Of a DNA stretch of 7,970 bases, positions 1 to 5,599 are shown in pieces. The DNA comes from Candidatus Poseidoniaceae archaeon (GTDB taxonomy: Archaea; Thermoplasmatota; Poseidoniia; Poseidoniales; Poseidoniaceae), in assembly GCA_022452125.1 (NCBI GenBank), contig JAKURJ010000073.1:1-7970 (forward strand), written 5' to 3'. Both the position numbers and the translations under genes were made by a program. The notes beneath the pieces are model-generated. The model saw only the letters and a list, made by a program, of their open reading frames with translations, was not told where the DNA came from and searched no databases. How positions within the stretch are numbered: position 1 is the stretch's first letter; each line of letters starts with the position of its first letter.

Positions 1-1313
1 TAGAAGAAAAATATGCAAGAATTATACTAGCCCTGTGTGGACAACCTCCAATGAAGGCGAGTGAAATTGGTAAATTAGTATCAATTTCACGGATGGACGC
101 ATATAACAGTCTGAAAAAATTGAAAGAAATGGGTCTTGTAATGGCCACTTTGGACAAACCGATGCGATTCACTGGGCTTGCTGTCGAGGATGTTTTCCGT
201 CAGTTGATCAAGAAAGAAGAGGCTAATGTTAGAAGATTACAACAACACCTTGATGAAATGAATAGTCACTCAGTAATCATTAACGAATCTGCAAATTACG
301 CTGACGAACCATTATTTTCGGTGATTAAAGACAGACACAGCATTTACGCAACAGTCGAAAACTTAGTTCATGAATCAGAACATCGTGTTTGGATGATGTT
401 GTCTCGATGGGGAATACTACACATGATGCGCTCAGGGATTATCGATTCAATAATCGAATCGTTAGACCGTGGAGTTGAGCTCAAGATTTTAGCAGATATT
501 GACCCAAAAACAATCAGATTTTACGAGGAACTGGATAGTAGAATCGAGATTAGGCATTTAGAAAACCAATCACAGATGGGGTTCTACGTTGATGAGGACG
601 TAGGTATACAAATCGTTCATTCAGATTCAAATCCAACTGGACGAGGAAAAGACGACACCGCTTTGTTAATTGAATCACAAGATTACATGTTAGCACAACT
701 TGAATTGTTGAAGGTTCAATGGAATGGTGGAGTAGATTTCACTGCTGCGAAGGCTAGGATTGTTGATGGACTAATTACTGAACCTCTGAAGTTAAGTTTG
801 GGTGAAGGGTCATTCTACAAAAGATTGCGCGGGTTGATCAGTAATACTACAGGTCCGGGATTCACAAACGCAATATTGCGCAGACCAGGGGAGCCACTGA
901 CTCTAGGAATCTCTGCCGCATCCCTAGGCCAATTAGGAGTTGACATGAGTGATATTTTGCGCACAGTGGGTCAACGTATCGGCCAGGAGCTTGCTCTAGA
1001 ACTAAGAGATGAAACGGACGACAAGGAATTCTGGAATAAGGTGACAGAACAATGGAGCGATTTAGGAATGGGCGAGATATCCTTCGATTCGATCCCACCT
1101 AATGTCGTTACTGTGAATGATTCTAAGAATTGTGAAAGAGACCCTGCCTTTGGTTCGGTTCTATGCCACATGGACGAAGGTGTTCTAGAAGGTATATTGA
1201 GCGAAAGATACGGTTTTGATGCTACTGCATCTGAAAGCATGTGCACTTCACGAGGACAAGATCACTGCTTGTTTGAAATTGCAATAAATGGTATCAAACC
1301 ACACACAGATTGA
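1..1313 (+). CDS. TrmB-family transcriptional regulator with C-terminal V4R domain (5'-partial)
   Basis: Probable ligand-responsive DNA-binding regulator. The frame is open from base 3 to the TGA at 1311-1313. The ATG at 51 is probably internal: the 16 codons before it (3-50) read as the first helix of a TrmB winged helix (Y-A-R-I-I-L-A-L), and no SD precedes that ATG. Counting residues from the ATG at 51, the order is winged-helix HTH to about 45 (A-S-E-I-G-K-L-V, then L-K-K-L-K-E-M-G-L-V), a charged, probably coiled-coil linker 45-72, a TrmB/phospholipase-D-like middle domain about 95-225, and a V4R domain about 250-412. V4R hallmarks are W335..G339, C361, the L-C-H at 371-373, and the closing C398-x3-G-x3-C406-x-F. 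V4R domains are known small-molecule or metal sensing modules; the ligand here is unknown. It lies 26 bp before an Fe-S carrier gene, which suggests but does not prove control of that module. Fold calls are by eye. Confidence 0.85.
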   Translation, partial: EEKYARIILALCGQPPMKASEIGKLVSISRMDAYNSLKKLKEMGLVMATLDKPMRFTGLAVEDVFRQLIKKEEANVRRLQQHLDEMNSHSVIINESANYADEPLFSVIKDRHSIYATVENLVHESEHRVWMMLSRWGILHMMRSGIIDSIIESLDRGVELKILADIDPKTIRFYEELDSRIEIRHLENQSQMGFYVDEDVGIQIVHSDSNPTGRGKDDTALLIESQDYMLAQLELLKVQWNGGVDFTAAKARIVDGLITEPLKLSLGEGSFYKRLRGLISNTTGPGFTNAILRRPGEPLTLGISAASLGQLGVDMSDILRTVGQRIGQELALELRDETDDKEFWNKVTEQWSDLGMGEISFDSIPPNVVTVNDSKNCERDPAFGSVLCHMDEGVLEGILSERYGFDATASESMCTSRGQDHCLFEIAINGIKPHTD

Positions 1314-1339
1314 TATGAGTCCCCTATCTCAGCAATGAC

Positions 1340-1720
1340 ATGGACTGCAATACTTGTGACACCGCGCCTGCGGTAGTAATCAATAAACCTGAGGTTGTTC
1401 AAGTCGCTCTAACCATTTCAGATAAGGCAAAAGAAATGCTGGGGTCAGCTTTTGGTGATGACCGTTCACACGCTCTTCTCGTTGGTGTTCTATCCGGTGG
1501 TTGTTCAGGTTACATGTATGATTTGCAAATCGTTGAATCCACAGACCAAGATTGCCAGGAACTGAAAGTCGATGGTTTCAGAGTGTTAGTCCCCAATGCA
1601 TCATCTCACCTATTGGATGGCATAGAAATCGACTATGTTGACCGATTAATGGGCGGGGGTTTCAAGATTAACAATCCAAATGCTTCCAGTTCATGTGGAT
1701 GTGGCGAATCGTTCGCATGA
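1340..1720 (+). CDS. iscA: A-type iron-sulfur cluster carrier (IscA/ErpA/HesB family)
   Basis: Cytoplasmic scaffold or carrier that passes Fe-S clusters to client apoproteins. The 126 residues carry the whole family signature: G-G-C55-S-G-Y, the stretch I-D-Y-V-D-R-L-M-G-G-G-F-K at about 97-109, N-N-P-N-A at 111-115, and the terminal C119-G-C121-G-E-S-F. All three cluster-binding cysteines (55, 119, 121) are present. Canonical members are about 105-120 residues. The extra length is an N-terminal tail of about 20 residues holding a C3-N-T-C6 pair, which is not part of the core fold. The start ATG at 1340 has no clear SD; another ATG at 1335 is in a different frame. It sits between the TrmB-V4R regulator and ygfZ, a functionally sensible pairing because YgfZ and A-type carriers both support [4Fe-4S] maturation in bacteria. 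IscA, ErpA and SufA cannot be told apart from sequence alone. Confidence 0.93.
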   Translation: MDCNTCDTAPAVVINKPEVVQVALTISDKAKEMLGSAFGDDRSHALLVGVLSGGCSGYMYDLQIVESTDQDCQELKVDGFRVLVPNASSHLLDGIEIDYVDRLMGGGFKINNPNASSSCGCGESFA

Positions 1721-1730
1721 GAGTGAGCGA

Positions 1731-2390
1731 ATGGGCATTTACAAATTAGACTCATATGTTCTAATTATCAGAGGCAAAGACAGACTATCGTTCATAGATG
1801 GTTTGTCGACAAATAAAGTGGAGGGTAATTGCTCTACAGTTTTCACTACTACTGCTGCGAAGATTATCGATCTTGTAGACGTTATTGATATGGGAGATTT
1901 CATTGCAATCGTTGGACATCAACCATACAAAGATAATCTAATCCAACACATATCGAAAAGAGTTCTAAACCAAGACATATCGATTGTTGATATTAGTTCA
2001 AACAATTCGGTTTATCTTTCAACAGAGGATATTGTTGTCGGTGATAAGATCACCAAGCGTAATACATGGCGAGGATATTTGTTAGTAGCGCCAAATAGCG
2101 AAGTTATCGAATCAAATATGTCAGAAGATGAGTTTTCAGAGTACAGAGTTGAAAATATGATTCCCCACCAGGGACACGAAATTACACCAAGTGTTCATCC
2201 ACTAGCATGTGGACTTGGCGACCTCGTTCACGAAGCAAAGGGTTGCTACATCGGTCAAGAAATACTAGCTCGAATGCGCAGTAGGGGCAGGCAGGGAAAG
2301 GAATTGGTTAAACAAACCAACCCTGTAGAAGGTGCTACAACAAAAGGAAAAACTCACTCTTTAGCAATCGTTCGAAAGAAGATTGAGTAG
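1731..2390 (+). CDS. ygfZ: YgfZ/GcvT-like folate-binding protein (Fe-S cluster maintenance), short form
   Basis: Predicted cytoplasmic tetrahydrofolate-binding protein that helps assemble or repair Fe-S enzymes (the YgfZ/IBA57 role). The diagnostic motif K170-G-C172-Y-I-G-Q-E177-x3-R181 is intact. Other family features are F-I-D-G-L-S-T-N-K-V at 21-30 and the run of R139-V-E-N-M-I-P to the G-L-G-D just before the signature. I chose the ATG at 1731: it gives 219 residues, begins at the conserved first strand, and lies 10 bp after the iscA stop behind a weak GAGTGA. The in-frame ATG at 1680 lies inside iscA and adds 17 unrelated residues. After the signature only about 38 residues remain, ending L-A-I-V-R-K-K-I. 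That resembles the last strand of the usual C-terminal barrel, so the barrel looks shortened rather than cut off by a mutation. Its neighbour iscA supports the Fe-S role. Confidence 0.88.
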   Translation: MGIYKLDSYVLIIRGKDRLSFIDGLSTNKVEGNCSTVFTTTAAKIIDLVDVIDMGDFIAIVGHQPYKDNLIQHISKRVLNQDISIVDISSNNSVYLSTEDIVVGDKITKRNTWRGYLLVAPNSEVIESNMSEDEFSEYRVENMIPHQGHEITPSVHPLACGLGDLVHEAKGCYIGQEILARMRSRGRQGKELVKQTNPVEGATTKGKTHSLAIVRKKIE

Positions 2391-2397
2391 CCTACTC
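2385..2397. terminator. 13-bp dyad over both convergent stop codons, possible bidirectional terminator
   Basis: GAGTAG-C-CTACTC is a perfect inverted repeat with one central base. It contains the ygfZ stop (TAG, 2388-2390) and, on the other strand, the cytochrome stop (2392-2394). Pyrimidine-rich tracts follow on each side (GCTTTTCTTG on plus; CAATCTTCTTTCG on minus), and archaeal termination favours such U-rich runs. The one-base centre makes a stable RNA hairpin unlikely. The symmetry may partly follow from two similar C-terminal codon pairs, so the call is tentative. Confidence 0.3.
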
Positions 2398-2976
2398 GCT
2401 TTTCTTGACGAAGAGTCGTTCTATGTGGTCATATACTTCCTCTTCGAAAGAGGCAATCTTGCGAATCATTGGGTGATTGTTTGGTTTCTCCTTATTGAGA
2501 ATTGGAACCATTGATGACCAAATTCCTTCACCTTTAATCCGAGAATAAATCGCAGCTGAAACATGTATCGCAATCAACACATAACTTGCAGTTGCAGCGA
2601 ATTCGTGCACAGAAAGTGCAACTAATTGCATAGGGCCATCCTTGATTCCTTGATTGAACAAGAATGCTATTGCTAAACCAGATAATGGCAACAATATCAA
2701 AACAATGTACATTGATGAGTGGACAGATTTGGCGATAATATTGTGAACTCTGTGTACTGGAACGGTAGATCCGTGCATCGTCTCAACTTTTCGCATGTAG
2801 AAAAACCTCCAAATCACTATTCCTAGAAATACTGTAGCAAATATGACTTCAAAGATAAGTAGTCTCGAATTTTCTAAGTCTGAAATATTGTCAACTTGCT
2901 TCACAATTCCATATACATAGAGCAAGATGAAACTCCAATGAATGATTTTTGCAAGTTTGGTATGTGACCTATTCAT
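2392..2976 (-). CDS. Cytochrome b561-like four-helix membrane protein
   Basis: Predicted inner-membrane b-type cytochrome of the prokaryotic b561 (CybB-like) type, which moves electrons between quinones and other carriers. The 194 residues hold four hydrophobic helices at about 8-28, 38-58, 86-106 and 118-145, then a charged cytoplasmic tail of about 50 residues. Family marks are I-I-H13-W in helix 1, W56-R57 closing helix 2, S-V-H86-S-S-M-Y and L-P-L-S-G opening and closing helix 3, and H124-E with H138 fourteen residues later in helix 4. The helix-2 histidine usual in the family (in an H-K-S-type motif) is not visible; that stretch reads S-R-L-L-I-F-E-V. The gene follows mdh by 51 bp on the same strand and could be cotranscribed or use its own promoter (2997-3004). 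Its start has only a weak GTGA upstream. The natural electron donor is unknown. Confidence 0.82.
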   Translation of the reverse strand: MNRSHTKLAKIIHWSFILLYVYGIVKQVDNISDLENSRLLIFEVIFATVFLGIVIWRFFYMRKVETMHGSTVPVHRVHNIIAKSVHSSMYIVLILLPLSGLAIAFLFNQGIKDGPMQLVALSVHEFAATASYVLIAIHVSAAIYSRIKGEGIWSSMVPILNKEKPNNHPMIRKIASFEEEVYDHIERLFVKKSE

Positions 2977-2996
2977 AGAATCACATTCCCTTGGAC

Positions 2997-3004
2997 GTAT
3001 TTAT
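2997..3004 (-). promoter_or_regulatory. Candidate TATA box for the cytochrome gene (leaderless)
   Basis: Minus-strand ATAAATAC lies in the 51-bp gap after mdh. Its centre is about 25 bases from the cytochrome ATG (2974-2976), the normal archaeal TATA-to-start-site distance, so the transcript would begin at or next to the start codon. This is by eye only. AT-rich octamers are common, and cotranscription with mdh is equally possible. Confidence 0.3.
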
Positions 3005-3027
3005 GTCAATGCACAAATAGTTCTAAA

Positions 3028-3966
3028 TCAATATCCAAGAATATCCTTCAACTGACCCTTGTAGAAGTGTGCAGAACCTTGTAGAGATTCCAACTCAGAA
3101 TCTGTTAAGTCAAGTTCGAAAATCTTCTCAACACCATTGGCACCGATGATACATGGAACTCCAATGTACACATCATCCAATCCATATTGACCAGTCAAGT
3201 AGCAAGATGCTGGAATTACTCTTCTGCGGTCATTTAGGACTGATTCTGCCATTATTGCTGCAGCTGAACCAGGGGCATAGAATGCTGAACCTCTTTCTAG
3301 TAATTTCACAATTTCACCGCCTCCACCTGCTGTTCGTGCGCTAATTGCTTCAATCCTATCCTCAGGAATCAATTGGGTAATTGGTATTCCACCAACAGTT
3401 GTGTATCTTGGCAGAGGAACCATTGTATCTCCGTGACCGCCTAGTACCATTGGAGATATGTCCTCTTCAGCACAGTTTAATTCCAGTGCGATGAAATGGG
3501 CCATTCTTGCACTGTCCAATACACCTGCTTGACCAATGACACGGTTTGTAGGGAATCCAGTCACCTTCTGCATGTGGTATGTCATCAAATCCAGAGGATT
3601 GGTTACCATGATTACAGTAGAATCTGGAGCATGGTCTCTTATACCGGCACCTACCTGAGAGATGATCTCTGCATTCTTGCCAATCAAATCTTCACGGGAC
3701 ATTCCGGGCTTTCTCGGGAATCCGCTAGTTACGACTACGACATCACTACCTGCTATGTCATTGTAGTCAGCCGTACCTGTGATTGTACCGTCATAGTTCA
3801 GAACGTTACTGTTTTGACTCATATCAAGGGCCTTACCTTTAGCAAATCCTTCAAAGATGTCGAGTAATACTATGTCAGCGACTTTCATTTGTGCTAATAC
3901 AAATGCACAAGTTGCACCTACATTTCCTGCTCCTATAACTGCAATTTTTCTACGCCCCGATGCCAT
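3028..3966 (-). CDS. mdh: NAD-dependent malate dehydrogenase (LDH/MDH superfamily)
   Basis: Catalyses reversible malate to oxaloacetate oxidation with NAD+ in the cytoplasm, as part of the TCA cycle. The 312 residues match the usual 310-320. From the N terminus: Rossmann loop G12-A-G-N-V-G17; D36 ending strand 2, which favours NAD over NADP; the mobile loop R85-K-P-G-M-S-R91, whose paired arginines and methionine are typical of malate rather than lactate specificity; V121-T-N-P-L-D with N123; D151 with R154; and the catalytic histidine H178 in G-G-H-G-D. I set the start at 3966 because GGAGTG lies six bases upstream and the protein then begins M-A-S-G-R-R-K-I directly before strand 1. The frame stays open 29 codons further upstream but is unlike any MDH there. 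It is divergent from the transhydrogenase operon, linking two enzymes of NAD(P)H balance. Confidence 0.95.
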   Translation of the reverse strand: MASGRRKIAVIGAGNVGATCAFVLAQMKVADIVLLDIFEGFAKGKALDMSQNSNVLNYDGTITGTADYNDIAGSDVVVVTSGFPRKPGMSREDLIGKNAEIISQVGAGIRDHAPDSTVIMVTNPLDLMTYHMQKVTGFPTNRVIGQAGVLDSARMAHFIALELNCAEEDISPMVLGGHGDTMVPLPRYTTVGGIPITQLIPEDRIEAISARTAGGGGEIVKLLERGSAFYAPGSAAAIMAESVLNDRRRVIPASCYLTGQYGLDDVYIGVPCIIGANGVEKIFELDLTDSELESLQGSAHFYKGQLKDILGY

Positions 3967-3972
3967 ACAAAA

Positions 3973-3978
3973 CACTCC
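3973..3978 (-). promoter_or_regulatory. Ribosome binding site of mdh
   Basis: Minus-strand GGAGTG, with six bases before the ATG at 3966. It decides the start against the longer open frame reaching 4053. Confidence 0.7.
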
Positions 3979-4097
3979 GACATTTAACCCCATGAATAAC
4001 CCGTCCATAAGGATATGAGGTCTAAATCTGGGAATCAAAATTTGGAATATCAACCGTGTCGTTCAAGAACCGAATACAGGTGGCACAATTCATCGCG

Positions 4098-4110
4098 TGC
4101 AGCCGCTGCA
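4098..4110. promoter_or_regulatory. 13-bp palindrome upstream of pntAA, possible operator
   Basis: TGCAGC-C-GCTGCA is a perfect 6+6 inverted repeat around one base. It lies 16 bases before the pntAA start codon and five bases before its SD. With a one-base centre it cannot form a normal RNA hairpin, so a dimeric DNA-binding protein is the likelier reader. It would fall in the 5' leader, where a bound repressor could block elongation or initiation. No second copy was noticed in the window. Confidence 0.35.
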
Positions 4111-4115
4111 TAGTC

Positions 4116-4123
4116 GAGGTGAT
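4116..4123 (+). promoter_or_regulatory. Ribosome binding site of pntAA
   Basis: GAGGTGAT is a close match to the archaeal SD core and ends three bases before the ATG at 4127. It fixes the start there rather than at the in-frame GTG at 4097. Confidence 0.75.
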
Positions 4124-4126
4124 AAA

Positions 4127-5290
4127 ATGAAGATTGGAGTACCAATGGAACCAGAGGGCGAGACTCGTGTTGCAATCGTACCTGGAAGTATGAAAAAATT
4201 GCAAAAAGCAGGTTTCGAAGTTGTAGTCGAAAAGGGAGCAGGCATTGCCGCTAATTACTCCGATTCTGAATATACTGAGGCTGGTGCATCTATCGGGGAT
4301 AGAAAGGATGTCATGTCATGTGAGATCGTAATTTCTATTCGCATTCCTGATACTGGAGAATTATCCAAAGGTCAGATTATCGCATGTGTAGCAGACCCAT
4401 TCAGGCATCCTGAGAAAGTTCAAGCATGCATTGATGGAGGTATTACTCTAATGAGTATGGATATGATTCCTCGAAGACTTTCTAGGGCACAATCCATGGA
4501 TGTAAACTCCAGCCAAGATAACTTAGCTGGATACAAAGCCGTCCTTCTTGGAGCTTCTCAAGTACCAAGAGGAATTCCAATGATGACCACGTCCGCAGGT
4601 ACAGTTAGACCTGCTAAGGTTGTAATCATGGGGTCCGGAGTCGCAGGCTTACAAGCAATTGCAACTGCCAAAAGATTGGGTGCAGTTGTGTATGCATCCG
4701 ATGTAAGAAAGTCCGCAGCAGAGCAAATTGAATCCGTGGGCGGCCGTTTCATTGAAGTTGACGGAATGGATGATTTCGAAGACGAGGCAGGATATGCCAA
4801 ACCGCTGACACCTGAATTCATTCAGAAAGTCAACGACACCGTATGTGAAGTTGCTAGTGATGCTGACATCATAGTAACTACTGCGAGAATATTTGGCAGG
4901 CCGGCACCAATTACTGTTCCTGCATCTGCAGTTGCTAATTTCAAATCTGGTGCGGTTGTAGTTGACATGAATGCCGATGTGGGTGGCAATTGTGAAATCA
5001 CCAAAGCCGGTGAAATCCATACCACTGACAACGGTGTAATTATTGTCGGTACCTCGAACTTGCCAGGAACTCTGGCTAACACTGCATCGATGCTTTATTC
5101 AAACAACCTTACCACTTTCATCACAAGTTTGGTTGACAAGGAAAACGGTTTCCAAATTTCAGAAGAAGATGATATTCTAGTCGGAGCACCTGAAGGTAAT
5201 GACTTCCACGTTCCTGGAATGGGCGGTGTTCTGATTTGTAAAGATGGAGAGATGCATCCTAAGCAAACTCGACTAGGAGGTGTTCTCTGA
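4127..5290 (+). CDS. pntAA: Proton-translocating NAD(P) transhydrogenase, alpha-1 subunit (NAD(H)-binding domain I)
   Basis: Soluble NAD(H)-binding component (dI) of the membrane transhydrogenase, which couples proton entry to hydride transfer from NADH to NADP+. The 387 residues agree with the separate alpha-1 subunit of Rhodospirillum rubrum (about 384). It opens with the alanine-dehydrogenase-like E-G-E-T-R-V-A at 10-16. The S-R-A-Q-S-M-D segment at 119-125 supplies the invariant loop: R117, Q122, D125, S128 and Y136 align with R. rubrum R127, Q132, D135, S138 and Y146. Next come T-S-A-G-T-V-R-P at 154-162, the Rossmann loop G169-S-G-V-A-G174, and D192 at the end of the next strand for NAD ribose binding. 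N-L-P-G-T near 311 and the mobile-loop region are also present. The start is set by the SD at 4116-4123. Its TGA overlaps the next ATG by one base, which implies coupled translation. No membrane helix is present, consistent with the split alpha form. Confidence 0.96.
   Translation: MKIGVPMEPEGETRVAIVPGSMKKLQKAGFEVVVEKGAGIAANYSDSEYTEAGASIGDRKDVMSCEIVISIRIPDTGELSKGQIIACVADPFRHPEKVQACIDGGITLMSMDMIPRRLSRAQSMDVNSSQDNLAGYKAVLLGASQVPRGIPMMTTSAGTVRPAKVVIMGSGVAGLQAIATAKRLGAVVYASDVRKSAAEQIESVGGRFIEVDGMDDFEDEAGYAKPLTPEFIQKVNDTVCEVASDADIIVTTARIFGRPAPITVPASAVANFKSGAVVVDMNADVGGNCEITKAGEIHTTDNGVIIVGTSNLPGTLANTASMLYSNNLTTFITSLVDKENGFQISEEDDILVGAPEGNDFHVPGMGGVLICKDGEMHPKQTRLGGVL
5275..5282 (+). promoter_or_regulatory. 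Ribosome binding site of pntAB
   Basis: AGGAGGTG is a full SD core, seven bases before the ATG at 5290 and inside the 3' end of pntAA. It is the strongest SD in the window and shows that pntAB is not dependent on coupling alone. Confidence 0.8.
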
Positions 5291-5598
5291 TGACTCCCGA
5301 ACTTCTAATTGGCTCAATTACTCTATTCGTATTATCCATTTTCCTTGGCGTTGAATTAATCACAAAGGTTCCAGCTATGCTTCACACTCCTTTGATGAGT
5401 GGTGCTAACGCTATTTCTGGAATCAGCGTAGTAGGAGCGCTACTAGGAGCAAATGTAGCATACGATGCTGGAGATACTGTAACTTCAGGAATACTCGCAT
5501 TCATTGCTTTAGTACTTGCAATGATCAACGTAGTTGGTGGATTCGCAGTAACAAATCGCATGTTGAATATGATTGCTGGCAAGAAGAGAGGTGCTTGA
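5290..5598 (+). CDS. pntAB: Proton-translocating NAD(P) transhydrogenase, alpha-2 subunit (membrane domain II, part)
   Basis: Small membrane subunit that forms part of the proton-conducting domain II with PntB. The 102 residues hold three hydrophobic helices (about 5-25, 40-58 and 64-85), the usual size and topology of a separate alpha-2. The family hallmark L-H32-T-P-L-M-S-G-A-N-A-I-S43-G-I crosses from the first loop into helix 2, and a G-G-F-A-V-T-N-R-M-L motif ends helix 3. The residue after N-A-I is serine (S43); in Thermus thermophilus alpha-2 this place is His42, implicated in proton passage. The start overlaps the pntAA stop (TGATG), and the stop is one base before pntB, so all three subunits should be made in fixed proportion. 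Confidence 0.95.
   Translation: MTPELLIGSITLFVLSIFLGVELITKVPAMLHTPLMSGANAISGISVVGALLGANVAYDAGDTVTSGILAFIALVLAMINVVGGFAVTNRMLNMIAGKKRGA
5588..5593 (+). promoter_or_regulatory. Ribosome binding site of pntB
   Basis: GAGGTG, with six bases before the ATG at 5600, inside the last codons of pntAB. It supports 5600 over the in-frame upstream start at 5573. Confidence 0.7.
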
Positions 5599-5599
5599 G

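Larger units (their letters stand above)
3967..4126. promoter_or_regulatory. Divergent control region between mdh and pntAA
   Basis: This 160-bp gap must hold promoters for both directions. Candidate AT-rich boxes are AAAATTT at 4037-4043 for pntAA, giving a leader of about 60 bases, and AGATTTAGA on the minus strand near 4019-4027 for mdh, giving a leader of about 30 bases. Neither is a strong TATA match. GTTC-AA-GAAC lies at 4061-4070, and AACCG occurs at 4052-4056 and again at 4068-4072. A stronger dyad at 4098-4110 is listed separately. I see no coding potential or structured RNA here. Confidence 0.45.

Noticed and set aside
434..462. Repeated and inverted ATCGATTC / AATCGAATC words
   Set aside because: They lie inside the regulator and follow from repeated Ile-Asp-Ser and Ile-Glu-Ser codons; no further copies or symmetry beyond that.
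1680..1730. Longer ygfZ start overlapping iscA
   Set aside because: The added residues come from the conserved Cys-Gly-Cys coding end of iscA read in another frame; the ATG at 1731 begins exactly at the conserved domain.
3967..4053. 29-codon N-terminal extension of malate dehydrogenase
   Set aside because: The frame is open but unlike any MDH N terminus, and the SD at 3973-3978 lies inside it at the right distance for the start at 3966.
4061..4070. GTTC-AA-GAAC small dyad in the divergent region
   Set aside because: Four-base arms are expected often by chance; too weak to call an operator on its own.
4649..5020. Minus-strand open frame of 123 codons inside pntAA
   Set aside because: Antisense shadow of a well-conserved gene; composition is odd, there is no SD and no family resemblance.
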